Source of the DNA: Roseiarcus sp963798015
GTDB taxonomy: Bacteria > Pseudomonadota > Alphaproteobacteria > Rhizobiales > Beijerinckiaceae
Direction of reading: 5' to 3'
Assembly: GCA_963798015.1 (NCBI GenBank)
Contig: CAWCSA010000016.1
Coordinates: 124,001 to 188,000, forward strand
DNA: 64,000 nucleotides
This document shows positions 35,375 to 43,374 of this stretch, in pieces (positions within the stretch are counted from its first letter, which is position 1; every line of letters begins with the position of its first letter). The notes beneath the pieces were generated by a model. That model saw only the letters and a list, made by a program, of their open reading frames with translations, was not told the DNA's origin and made no database searches. The translations under genes and the position numbers were made by a program.

Positions 35375-37145
35375 GGACGAGGGGTCCAGGGTTCTTGAGG
35401 TATTGGGTCCTGATCGCCTGGGCCGACCAATAGGCGAGCGCCGCGACCGTGCCAGTCGGATTGTAGCCGGCGTTTTGCGGAAAGGCGCTCGCGCCCATGA
35501 CGAAGAGGTTGGGCACGTCCCAGCTTTGCAGATAGCGGTTAAGCGCGCTGGTCGAGGGGTCGGTTCCCATGATCGCGCCGCCGTTGAGGTGCGTCGTCTG
35601 GTACTTGGTGATGTCGTAGGGGCCCTTGCGAGTTTGCTTCTCGATCTCCTTTGCGCCCATCGCCTTAATGATTTCGGCGAATTTGTCGGTGAGATAGGCG
35701 TTCTGTTTCAGCTCGTTGTCGTGAAAGTCGATCGTCATGCGCAGCAACGGGCGGCCCAACCGGTCCTTATAGAGCGGGTCAAGGTCGAGATAGACATCGC
35801 GATAAGAATAGAAGCTTCCATGCACGCCGGTGCCCGGCGTGACCGTGCTCAAATAATTGTCGCGGACCCCGCTCTTCCACTTGGCCCCCCATCGGGGCGT
35901 GCCGGGCGGCACGTGCGTGTTTTCGATCGGGCGCCCGCCCGTCTGCACCTGCCCCATATATCCGCCGCCAACGAAGCCGAGCGGCCCATGGTCGAAATTG
36001 TCGCCGTTGAACTCGTCGATGCACATGCCGATCGAGCCGGAGGCGATGAACGGATTGAAGTTGAACTTGTCCTTGTCGAAGAAGCCGACGACGTCGGAGA
36101 TCGTCTGGTGGGTGAAATTACGGCCGATCACACCCTGATTGGCGACCGGATCATAGGGCTTGCCGATACCCGACTGCAGGAGGAGCTGAACGTTGAAAAT
36201 GGTGAACGCGGCCAGGATGACGAGATCGGCCGGCTGCTCCCACTCCTCGCCGCTCGCGTCGACAAAGGTGAAGCCGGTCGCCCGCTTGCCGGAGCCGTCG
36301 AGATTGATGCGCGTCACCTCGGAATCGGCGCGGTAGCTGAAGTTCGATTTCCTCACCAGCACCGGAAGAATGGTGGTCTGTGGGGAAGCCTTCGAATAAT
36401 TGCCGCAGCCGAACCATTCGCAGAAACCGCAATAGGTGCACGGTCCGAGCCGGGCGCCGAGCGGGTTCACGTAGGCCTGAGACATATTGCCGGACGGCTG
36501 GGGAAACGGCTTGTAGCCGAGGTCGCGCGCGGCCTTCGCGAACAGCGTGTGGCCGAACGGTTGCGCCTGCGGGGGGTTGGGGTAGGGCCGGGAGCGCGGC
36601 CCCTCGAACGGATTGCCGCCTTCGAGGATTTTGCCGTTCAGATTGCCCGCGGCGCCCGAGGTCCCGCAAAGATACTCGAATTGGTCATAGTGCGGCTCGA
36701 GATCGTCGTAGGTGACGCCAAAGTCCTGGATCGTCATGTCTTCGGGCAGAAATTTCGCGCCATATCTTTGCGTCAGATGCGTCTTGAGGACGAAATCGGA
36801 GGGCAGGAAGCGCCAAGTCTCGGCATTCCAGTGCACACCCCCGCCGCCGACGCCATTCATCGGCATGAACGCGCCCCAGTCGCGGATCGGCAGGGCCTGC
36901 TCGTTCATCTTGTTGCGAAAGGTGAAGGTGAGCTGCTCGGGGCGGAGGAACAGCTCATGGCGGATGCGATAGCGCAGCTCATCCTGGTCGAAGCTGGTCG
37001 GAAAATCGGTCGCAGCGTCGCGCCATGGCCCCCGTTCGACAGCGACGACATCGAGACCCTCGTCGGTCAACTCATTCGCGAGGATCGAACCGGTCCAGCC
37101 GAGGCCGATGATCGCCACATCCTTCTTGGGGAGCTTGCGCACCAT
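35367..37145 (-). CDS. GMC-family FAD dehydrogenase, large subunit (gluconate 2-dehydrogenase-like)
   Basis: 592 residues. FAD-binding site IIGLGWTGSILANEL near the N-terminus; MNGVGGGGVHWNAET is the second nucleotide-binding block, and GASAFPQNAGYNPTGTVAALAY the C-terminal GMC signature. A cysteine cluster GPCTYCGFCEWFGCGN resembles the one holding a 3Fe-4S centre in this enzyme group. It oxidises a sugar or sugar acid in the periplasm; gluconate is the family's usual substrate but is not proven here. It carries no signal peptide of its own and probably rides on the small subunit. Confidence 0.88.
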   Translation of the reverse strand: MVRKLPKKDVAIIGLGWTGSILANELTDEGLDVVAVERGPWRDAATDFPTSFDQDELRYRIRHELFLRPEQLTFTFRNKMNEQALPIRDWGAFMPMNGVGGGGVHWNAETWRFLPSDFVLKTHLTQRYGAKFLPEDMTIQDFGVTYDDLEPHYDQFEYLCGTSGAAGNLNGKILEGGNPFEGPRSRPYPNPPQAQPFGHTLFAKAARDLGYKPFPQPSGNMSQAYVNPLGARLGPCTYCGFCEWFGCGNYSKASPQTTILPVLVRKSNFSYRADSEVTRINLDGSGKRATGFTFVDASGEEWEQPADLVILAAFTIFNVQLLLQSGIGKPYDPVANQGVIGRNFTHQTISDVVGFFDKDKFNFNPFIASGSIGMCIDEFNGDNFDHGPLGFVGGGYMGQVQTGGRPIENTHVPPGTPRWGAKWKSGVRDNYLSTVTPGTGVHGSFYSYRDVYLDLDPLYKDRLGRPLLRMTIDFHDNELKQNAYLTDKFAEIIKAMGAKEIEKQTRKGPYDITKYQTTHLNGGAIMGTDPSTSALNRYLQSWDVPNLFVMGASAFPQNAGYNPTGTVAALAYWSAQAIRTQYLKNPGPLVHA

Positions 37146-37157
37146 CGTGTTCGCCCT

Positions 37158-37904
37158 TCAGGTCTTGCGCGTGTTCCAATCCGCCCGTCCCTCAAGGCTG
37201 ACAGGGGGACGGGGATAGCGTTCGTTATGCCGGTGGACCCAGTCGCGGTAATCGTATCGGGCGCCCGGATAGCCGATCATCCGCCACGAGCACATGTCAC
37301 GATTGCCGCCGTAGATCGGATCGGCGAAAAACCCCTCCTGCGCGTTTTTGAGGATGAGCTCGAAGAACGCCTGGCCGTCGACGCCGCTGAGTTTCGCGGC
37401 GCCGCTTTCGAGGTCGCCAAGGACGGCATCTTTGTCCGCGTCGCTGAGCGAAGCGAACGCACTGCCCTTCGCTTTGCTGCAATATTGGTCGAGCGCTGTG
37501 AGCGCCTTGCGATAGCGCACCGCTGGACCGTCTTCGTCCTGCGGGCCCTGCTGTTTGGTTCCCTTGATGAACGGCGGGCTGAGATAGAGGCCGGCCCGGC
37601 GACCAAAGGGGCCGGCCAGCTGTCGATCGATGAACAAAGCGCAGCCGGCGTCTTTGCCGCCGGGCGTCTCAGGGTCCGGCGGGATCAAGCGATCCACTAG
37701 CGCCTCAACCGCTGCGGCCTCGGCGGAGTCGAAGAAAATCCACGGTCCTTTGACGAAGGGCTCGGGCGGCGACCCGGCTTCCGGACGCCAGGGCAACCAT
37801 TGCGCTTGCGCGCCGGCCGCGCCCCCGATGAGCAGCAACGCCGCGCTTCCAAGCAACTCGCGCCGGTGAAGCCTCAAGCCCCCGTCCCTCCCGCGAAAAG
37901 CCAC
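37158..37904 (-). CDS. Gluconate 2-dehydrogenase subunit 3 family protein
   Basis: 248 residues from a GTG. A twin-arginine-like signal (HRRELLGSAALLLIGGAAGA) is followed by VEALVDRLIPPDPETPGGKDAG and FFADPIYGGNRDMCSWRMIGYPG, both typical of the small subunit of periplasmic GMC dehydrogenases. This subunit is exported by Tat and carries the flavoprotein with it. It is the first gene of the three-gene operon. Confidence 0.88.
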   Translation of the reverse strand: MAFRGRDGGLRLHRRELLGSAALLLIGGAAGAQAQWLPWRPEAGSPPEPFVKGPWIFFDSAEAAAVEALVDRLIPPDPETPGGKDAGCALFIDRQLAGPFGRRAGLYLSPPFIKGTKQQGPQDEDGPAVRYRKALTALDQYCSKAKGSAFASLSDADKDAVLGDLESGAAKLSGVDGQAFFELILKNAQEGFFADPIYGGNRDMCSWRMIGYPGARYDYRDWVHRHNERYPRPPVSLEGRADWNTRKT

Positions 37905-38014
37905 TTCATCTTAAGACTGTTCAGGCTGCCGGGCAATTACGTTTTCAATTCACACCGGCTCGACAGGAGATCGAACGCCAGCATGCAAGAACAAGACGTC
38001 AGTTGGAAGTGAGC

Positions 38015-38767
38015 CTAACCGATCCCTGCGACGTTCCCGTGAAGCGGCGCGCCGGACCGCTGAGAGGCGCGCGAGCGCGAACGGCCGCCCTTTCGCCGAA
38101 GCGCCGCATAGCCGAGGCCAGCCAAGCCGATGAGCATCATCGTCCAAGTCGGAGCCTCGGGAGCCGTTGTGAACGTTATGTCGTCAAAGTCGGCCGCTAT
38201 GCCCGAAAACTGAACTGACCTGGCGATTCCGGAGAAACTCACCTGCGCCGATGTGAAGGGACACAGCTCTGCATCGCCATAGTCGGGGCAACCGACTGCG
38301 TTGGCGGGCAGGTTGAGCGTCGCTAGCAGGTCGCCTGTGCCGTCAACTCCGCTCCAAACGGCAAGCCTGACTGTTAGAAGAGTCGTCACGTAGTTAAGGG
38401 AAAGCTCGGTCGTAAAGCCTCCCGCGACGTCCATGAAGGCTGGAATTACACTGTTAAATTCGAGCGCGCTCTCCTGCGAGTCCACGGGGCCAAGGCCGCC
38501 TTTCGAAACGCGGTCGCACGACGAGACGGTCAAACTATTGAGGCAAGCGGCGTTAAGCCCCCGACTAAAGGTCACACCATAATCAGGCCCGCTCGTGCCT
38601 GCGCCGCTGGTGCCTCCGTTGTAGAAGTCATTGATCTTGGTCCGCGAGAAAGGATAGGACGCCGCAACGCCCTCGAACGTCAGATCCACGATCGCCGCGT
38701 GAGCGCTCGACGCAAGTCCGATCGCGCCGACGGCAGCGGCCGCCAAAAACGTCAGAGTTTTTCTCAT
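38015..38767 (-). CDS. Exported protein with a variant PEP-CTERM sorting signal
   Basis: 250 residues with a signal peptide ending ...ASSAHA. Near residue 203 is a PEPxxWA-type sorting signal read as PEAPTWTMMLIGLAGLGYA, followed by LRR: a proline is replaced in the PEP motif. After the basic cluster, 25 further residues follow, which is unusual because such proteins normally end there. The body is beta-rich with a possible disulfide pair. GAGAGGGGG precedes the ATG. First of a tandem array of such genes; an exosortase would process it, but none is in the window. Confidence 0.82.
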   Translation of the reverse strand: MRKTLTFLAAAAVGAIGLASSAHAAIVDLTFEGVAASYPFSRTKINDFYNGGTSGAGTSGPDYGVTFSRGLNAACLNSLTVSSCDRVSKGGLGPVDSQESALEFNSVIPAFMDVAGGFTTELSLNYVTTLLTVRLAVWSGVDGTGDLLATLNLPANAVGCPDYGDAELCPFTSAQVSFSGIARSVQFSGIAADFDDITFTTAPEAPTWTMMLIGLAGLGYAALRRKGGRSRSRASQRSGAPLHGNVAGIG

Positions 38768-38803
38768 GGAAAAGTCCCCCTCTCAACCGGAACGCGGCCT
38801 GGA

Positions 38804-39403
38804 TCATCCGACTATAGATCGAGCCGCCGTTGCGCCTTTCATCGTATGATAGCCGGCGTAGCCGATGCCGGCGAATCCGATCAACATCATCGCCCAGGTT
38901 GAGGGCTCGGGGATCGCCGGCGTCGCGGGCGTATAGTCATAGGTCACGAAACCACTGAGCATGCCCGACAGCGTTCCTGGGGGTCTCCTCGGAGTTCCCC
39001 GCGCTTCGAAAAAAGAGACGATCGCCCCTATTCCGGTGAACACCGACAGTGTCTCGGGATCGCTTGACTCGCTCACCAGGTCGACATCGATGACGCGAGG
39101 ATCCGTGGAGGACGAACTTGAGAACGTCTGGCTTGATCTCTGGCTCAATCGACGACTGAACAAGTCGAGCTCAGACGGGTCCACGCCGGGCGTCCAAGTC
39201 AACGACCCATTGATTGTCTGAGAGACTTCGTTGAGCGTTCCGAGGCTCGGATCGAACAGAACGTACGAACTGCTGAAATACTCGCGGTTCGTCTCGCCCG
39301 AAACGAACAGAATGATATCGAATTTGATCGTCGCCGCCGAAGCCGCGTTTGGCGTCGCGGCCAGAATCCCAGCGGCCAAAGTCAGGAGCGCAGCGACACG
39401 CAT
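38804..39403 (-). CDS. PEPxxWA-CTERM exported protein
   Basis: 199 residues: signal peptide (ending near NAASA), a beta-rich body, and the sorting signal IPEPSTWAMMLIGFAGIGYAG near residue 165. After the membrane helix the usual RR/RK cluster is replaced by YHTMKGATAARS, so the signal may be weakening. Its body is not similar by eye to the genes on either side; only the C-terminal signal is shared. Role unknown; such proteins are generally sorted to the envelope or secreted matrix. Confidence 0.82.
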   Translation of the reverse strand: MRVAALLTLAAGILAATPNAASAATIKFDIILFVSGETNREYFSSSYVLFDPSLGTLNEVSQTINGSLTWTPGVDPSELDLFSRRLSQRSSQTFSSSSSTDPRVIDVDLVSESSDPETLSVFTGIGAIVSFFEARGTPRRPPGTLSGMLSGFVTYDYTPATPAIPEPSTWAMMLIGFAGIGYAGYHTMKGATAARSIVG

Positions 39404-39476
39404 CGTCAGTCTTCACATTTCATCCAAAGCCCGGACCTTGCCGTTGCGCGCCACAGGCTACGGACCGCAATCGCCG

Positions 39477-40091
39477 TCAAAGTAACGCTGTTACGACGCG
39501 CTTCCGCCGTGCCGCCGCGTAGCCAAGGCCCGCAAAACCAATCAGTATCATCGCCCAGGTCGACGGCTCGGGAACGGAGCCCGCGACGACATTGAGCGTG
39601 AACGTGTCGGCGTGGTCGCCTGTCCCCCAACTGTAGACATAGGAGCCAGGCGTCAGGCCCAGCGAAGCGAAGGAAGCGCCGAGATAGGTAGAGGTTTCAG
39701 ATAGGGGATCGTCAAAGTCGTAATCGTCGGGAACAATGATTTCCGCGCCGGACGGGACGAGAGCCACGAGGTCGCCGCTGCTCGAGCTTGCGAAGGTGGT
39801 AACTCCAGGCCCCCAGTTGGCTGGCCCTGATAGGGCGCCTTCGTAAATATCCCCCTGGTCGCCTTTTGTGCCCGAAGCGTAGGAAGGCTCGCTGGGCGTT
39901 ACAAACAGCTTGGTGAAGATACCGCCAACGCGTTCCAAGTCGGTCAGATCAAGCGTGCCGCCGCCGACCTCAACGACATTCGAACCGATCTCCTCGAAAG
40001 TCGTTACATAGGCCGCCTGAGCGCTTGGCGCGGCGAGGACGCCGAAGGACAAGGCCGTGATCCATGCAAGGCAAGTCGTTCGCTGTGTCAT
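39477..40091 (-). CDS. PEPxxWA-CTERM exported protein
   Basis: 204 residues with a signal peptide (MTQRTTCLAWITALSFGVLA...SAQA) and the cleanest sorting signal of the array: VPEPSTWAMILIGFAGLGYAA then ARRKR. The body contains FEEIGSNVVEVGGGTLDLTDLE and several Ser-rich stretches. It lies between the second array gene and the decayed copies, all on the minus strand with short gaps. Confidence 0.87.
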   Translation of the reverse strand: MTQRTTCLAWITALSFGVLAAPSAQAAYVTTFEEIGSNVVEVGGGTLDLTDLERVGGIFTKLFVTPSEPSYASGTKGDQGDIYEGALSGPANWGPGVTTFASSSSGDLVALVPSGAEIIVPDDYDFDDPLSETSTYLGASFASLGLTPGSYVYSWGTGDHADTFTLNVVAGSVPEPSTWAMILIGFAGLGYAAARRKRVVTALL

Positions 40092-40147
40092 TGTGCATCC
40101 CCTATTCCCACGGCGCCCGGCTTTTCAGCATGGGTGAACAAGAGCGG

Positions 40148-40560
40148 TCAAGCGCCGTGCGGAGTCAACATCCGCACCCGCGGCTTCAACGCGCCGCCCC
40201 GCTCAAATTGCGGCGCAAGAGCGCCCTTGCGCCGCAGCGCCGTGTAGCCAAGAGCCGCAAGCCCAAGGAGCATCATACCCAGGCGATGGTTCAAGGGCCG
40301 ACTGCGGCTCCGGCCCGAATCCTAATAGGATCCTGATAGGCGGCGGCTCCGGCCGCGACGTGACGCTAATAGGCGACAGCGGGAGTAGGACGCCCTCGAA
40401 CATATCCATTCCATCAAATCCGGGCAGCGTAAAGCCCATGCTTATGAGGGTCCGCATGTCATTTCGTCGAGCCGCATAAGCGGGGCCCGCGAGGTCGACC
40501 GGTATCATTACCCACGTGGAGAGTCGTCGCAATGTCCCCGGAAATTTGGAATTGCGAGGC
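40148..40560 (-). pseudogene. Decayed PEP-CTERM gene remnants
   Basis: Reading from 40535 downward, STWVMIPVDLAGPAYAARRN resembles a PEPxxWA signal with several substitutions. About 200 bases on, a second signal starts EPS in one frame and continues as MMLLGLAALGYTALRRKGAL in another, ending at the TGA at 40148-40150. Relative to intact copies, one base is missing within the STW codons and one more before the MM codons. Both remnants are shorter and more degraded than their neighbours. There is no upstream start with a signal peptide. Confident as decay, less so on the number of original copies. Confidence 0.7.
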
Positions 40561-40622
40561 CGAAGTCTGTGAACTGTGGGACAGGCCGTTCGGCCTTTGA
40601 GCCCCAGCTTGAAGCGTGCCCG
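40561..40622. other. Short gap between remnants and DUF1330 gene
   Basis: 62 bases downstream of the DUF1330 stop, with no feature I can support. Together with the pseudogene and the 57 bases at 40092-40147, which also appear empty, this makes a 530-base region without an intact gene. Confidence 0.5.
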
Positions 40623-40913
40623 CTACATCCCTTCGACGATACGGATCTCGCGATCGGCTCCGCCGGCAAGCGCGGCCAGCGCTTCTTGGTAGGCCGGACT
40701 GTCATGCGCCGCCCGCGCCGCCTCCACGCTGTCAAACTCAAGCAGCACCGTGCGCTGCTGCAGACCAGCCTCGTAGACCTGCGCCGGCATTCCACGCGCC
40801 AGAAAACGCCCTCCTGCGCCGGTAAGCGCCGGCCCGGCGAGCTTGGCGTAGGCGGCCAGCGCATCCGGGTTGCTGATCGAACGATATGTGGAAATCCAAT
40901 ACGCTTTAGCCAT
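40623..40913 (-). CDS. DUF1330 domain-containing protein
   Basis: 96 residues, a single ferredoxin-like alpha/beta domain. Family words: KAYWISTYRSISNPDALAAY, GRFLARGMPAQVYEAG, RTVLLEFDSVEAARA and the SPAYQEALAAL helix. Cytoplasmic; function of the family unknown. It lies 54 bases after the malate synthase stop on the same strand and may be read through from it. Confidence 0.9.
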   Translation of the reverse strand: MAKAYWISTYRSISNPDALAAYAKLAGPALTGAGGRFLARGMPAQVYEAGLQQRTVLLEFDSVEAARAAHDSPAYQEALAALAGGADREIRIVEGM

Positions 40914-40967
40914 CGTGGCTCTCTCCCCTCAATTGCTCGTCGGCTTGGCCCATGCCAGGGCGCCGTC

Positions 40968-42566
40968 TCAGTCGATCAGCTTATAGGCCGGCAGGGTGAG
41001 GAATTCGTCGAACGTGTCGCTGAGCGACATGTCCGAGAAGAGCGCGATCGCCTCCTTGAAGCGGCCGCCGTCGAACGCCTTGGCGCCGACCTCGCCCTTG
41101 ACCCGCTCCATCTCGCCGGAGAGCGCCTCGAGGAACATCGCGGGCGTCGCCTCGCGGCCGTCGTCGAGCTTGGCCTTGAGATGCAGCCATTGCCAGACCT
41201 GCGCGCGGGAGATCTCGGCCGTCGCCGCGTCCTCCATCAGGTTGTAGATTGGGACAGCGCCGCGGCCCCTGAGCCACGCCTCGATATATTGCACCCCGAC
41301 CCGGATATTCTCGCGCAGGCCCTCCTCCGTGCGCTTGCCCTTGTGCACCTCGATGAGGTCGGCCTGCGTCACGTGGACGTCGTCGCGCTTCTTCGAGAGC
41401 TGGTTTGGGCCAGGCATCATCCGGTCGAACACTTCCATCGCGACCGGCACGAGATCCGGGTGGGCGACCCAGGTGCCGTCATGCCCGTTGGTCGCCTCGC
41501 GCTCCTTGTCGGCGCGGACTTTGGCGAAGGCGGCTTCGTTTGCGGCCTCGTCACCCTTGACCGGGATCTGCGCCGCCATGCCGCCCATGGCGAAGGCGCC
41601 GCGGCGGTGGCAGGTCTTGATCAGCAGGAGCGAATAGGCGTTGAGAAACGCTTTGCCCATCGTCATTTCCGACCGGTCGGGCGTTAGGAAGGCCTTATTC
41701 TTGCCGAGGCGCTTGATGAACGAGAAGATATAATCCCAGCGGCCGCAGTTCAGGCCAACGATATGGTCGCGCAGCTCGTAGAGAATCTCGTCCATTTCGA
41801 ACGCGGCCGGCAGCGTCTCGATCAGGATGGTCGCCTTGAACGTCCCATGCGGCACGCCAAGCTTGCGCTCCGCGTCTGAGAAGACGTCGTTCCAGAGCCT
41901 GGCCTCGAGACGGCTCTCGAGCTTGGGCAGGTAGAAGGCCGGCGTCGATCCCTGGGCGATCTGGACCTTCGCGCAATGGAAGACGTAAAGGCCAAAGTCG
42001 AACAGCGAGCCGGACATTGCCTCGCCGTCGACGACCACATGGCGCTCGGGCAGATGCCAGCCGCGCGGCCGCACCATCAAGACGGCGGTCTCATTCTTAA
42101 GCGCGTAGGATTTGCCGCTGACCGCGTCCGTAAAGTCGATTTTTCCGGCCCAACGGTCCTTCAGGTTCGCCTGTCCCTCGACCATGTTGGCGAAGACGGG
42201 CGAGGTCGCATCCTCGAAATCGGCCATAAAGACCTTGGCGCCGGAATTGAGCGCATTGACGATCATCTTGCGATCGACGGGACCGGTGATCTCGACCCGC
42301 CGATCGAGAAGGTCGGTTGGGATCTTGGCGACGGTCCAGTCGCCGTCGCGGATGGATTTGGTATCGGGGAGAAAGTCCGGCAGCTTGCCGGCGTCAAAGT
42401 CTTCCTGGCGCTCCATGCGCCGCGCTAGCAGCTCCAGGCGCGTTCGATTGAAGCGCCGATGCAGCCCGGCGATGAAGGCGAGCGCCTCGGCGCTAAGAAT
42501 TTCGTCCTGCCGCCCGCTGGATTTTGCGTTGATCTCGACGCCGGCTACAGCCGAGTGCGCTGTCAT
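40968..42566 (-). CDS. aceB: Malate synthase A
   Basis: 532 residues from MTAHSAVAGVEINAK; an in-frame CTG/ATG region upstream is ignored. Condenses glyoxylate with acetyl-CoA to malate in the glyoxylate cycle. The length and the blocks MVRPRGWHLPERHV, FMADFEDATSPVFANMVEGQ, RWDYIFSFIKRLGKNKA and DGTWVAHPDLVPVAMEVFD are those of the A form (AceB), not the longer G form. The DUF1127 gene lies 80 bases upstream on the same strand, and a LysR gene further upstream. Confidence 0.94.
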   Translation of the reverse strand: MTAHSAVAGVEINAKSSGRQDEILSAEALAFIAGLHRRFNRTRLELLARRMERQEDFDAGKLPDFLPDTKSIRDGDWTVAKIPTDLLDRRVEITGPVDRKMIVNALNSGAKVFMADFEDATSPVFANMVEGQANLKDRWAGKIDFTDAVSGKSYALKNETAVLMVRPRGWHLPERHVVVDGEAMSGSLFDFGLYVFHCAKVQIAQGSTPAFYLPKLESRLEARLWNDVFSDAERKLGVPHGTFKATILIETLPAAFEMDEILYELRDHIVGLNCGRWDYIFSFIKRLGKNKAFLTPDRSEMTMGKAFLNAYSLLLIKTCHRRGAFAMGGMAAQIPVKGDEAANEAAFAKVRADKEREATNGHDGTWVAHPDLVPVAMEVFDRMMPGPNQLSKKRDDVHVTQADLIEVHKGKRTEEGLRENIRVGVQYIEAWLRGRGAVPIYNLMEDAATAEISRAQVWQWLHLKAKLDDGREATPAMFLEALSGEMERVKGEVGAKAFDGGRFKEAIALFSDMSLSDTFDEFLTLPAYKLID

Positions 42567-42646
42567 GGAAGAGCTCCGCAAAGGCGTTGGAAGGTCAGGA
42601 ACGCCCGTCCTAGACCTTTTCGCCGCCTTTGTGGAGAGGTCGTCGC

Positions 42647-42910
42647 TCAGGCGGCGAGATGAGTTCGTTCGCTGACCGAGCGCTCACGCCAAGCCCGTCG
42701 CTTGACGAGCAAGCCCGACGGGTCGGCGTCCAGCGGCAGCGCCGTCGCGTCGTTGACGTCCGAGCGCGTGAGGCCGATGTCGCGCAGTTCAAATTCGGAC
42801 ATACCCGCTAATTGGTTCATCGTGCGGCGCGCTTCGCTTACGCGCGCCGGCCACGTAAGGACACGCCACAAGGCCTTGGCAGGGCCGGAACTCATATAAA
42901 AATCAATCAT
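42647..42910 (-). CDS. DUF1127 domain protein (YjiS-like)
   Basis: 87 residues from MIDFYMSSGPAKALWRV, with a GGAGG Shine-Dalgarno eight bases upstream. The DUF1127 core is RRTMNQLAGMSEFELRDIGLTRSDV. In several Rhizobiales such small proteins are targets of a LysR regulator and have been linked to stress or RNA metabolism. Here a promoter with a LysR-like operator lies about 100 bases upstream, and aceB follows on the same strand. Confidence 0.87.
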   Translation of the reverse strand: MIDFYMSSGPAKALWRVLTWPARVSEARRTMNQLAGMSEFELRDIGLTRSDVNDATALPLDADPSGLLVKRRAWRERSVSERTHLAA

Positions 42911-43006
42911 GTTCGCCTCCAATGCGAAGACGATTCCCCGTTCGGCGCGAAGCCCGCGCCGGTGGAAGTCGTTCAATCTCGGGATGATTATCTCGGGACG
43001 CTTACT

Positions 43007-43035
43007 GATATAGTGAGCCCCATTCATCGGTCCAA
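43007..43035 (-). promoter_or_regulatory. Promoter of the DUF1127 gene
   Basis: On the minus strand, TTGGAC (43030-43035) and TATATC (43007-43012) are separated by 17 bases. The -35 hexamer overlaps the proximal arm of the inverted repeat at 43026-43058, the usual position for an activating LysR-type regulator. Start of transcription would be near 43000, about 90 bases before the gene. Confidence 0.5.
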
Positions 43036-43084
43036 CGAATGTTTGTAGAGTAACCGATCAAAATTTCAGATGAGTGCGATGCTC
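43012..43084. repeat. Direct repeat, copy A, of a divergent control region
   Basis: 73 bases that match 44923-44996 with about seven substitutions and one single-base gap, roughly 89% identity. The match runs from AGTGAG to ATGCTC, the last being the first two codons of the LysR gene in copy B. After that the two sequences share nothing. In copy A the LysR frame is lost but the DUF1127-side -10 hexamer just beside it is present. The 1.9 kb between the copies contains only the glycine-rich PEP-CTERM gene. Confidence 0.88.
43026..43058. promoter_or_regulatory. LysR-type operator, copy A
   Basis: ATCGGT (43026-43031) and ACCGAT (43053-43058) form an inverted repeat with a 21-base spacer. It overlaps the -35 of the DUF1127 promoter. 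The same arms occur upstream of the LysR gene. This suggests that one regulator acts on both, but the regulator is inferred from proximity. Confidence 0.5.
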
Positions 43085-43374
43085 CGCATGCGCACTTCGT
43101 AAAGCGCGACGGGACGCCCATCGTTGGTCGCACCAGCCCGGGAGTTCACGAATTCGTGTAGTGACCAGTCCAAGGAAAGACGCCAAACCACACTGAGGCG
43201 GGGCGAAAAGCGAGCGCACGCCTCAAGACAACATCGGGGGCGTGATGTCTTTCTGCGCGGCGTCCAGTCTCGATCGTTCATCCTTAGCGCGGCTCTTTTT
43301 CGCGTTTCCCATTGCCTTGATGATCAGCGCGCGGAAATCGCGCCTTGCGAGGGCTAACACACGGGGGGTTCGCC

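Larger units (their letters stand above)
42911..43374. other. Intergenic region between DUF1127 and the glycine-rich PEP-CTERM gene
   Basis: 464 bases. The part next to DUF1127 holds its promoter and operator and the first copy of a 74-bp repeat (annotated separately). The right part (43085-43374) is the upstream region of the PEP-CTERM gene and has no clear promoter hexamers. The frame after the repeat begins ATG CTC like the LysR gene but stops after seven codons. Confidence 0.6.

Noticed and set aside
35199..37700. 833-codon open frame on the plus strand across the dehydrogenase operon
   Set aside because: It lies antisense to two well-supported genes with intact FAD, Cys-cluster and Tat motifs. 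High GC makes long antisense frames common, and its translation (Arg/Ala/Val-rich, no domains) resembles nothing.
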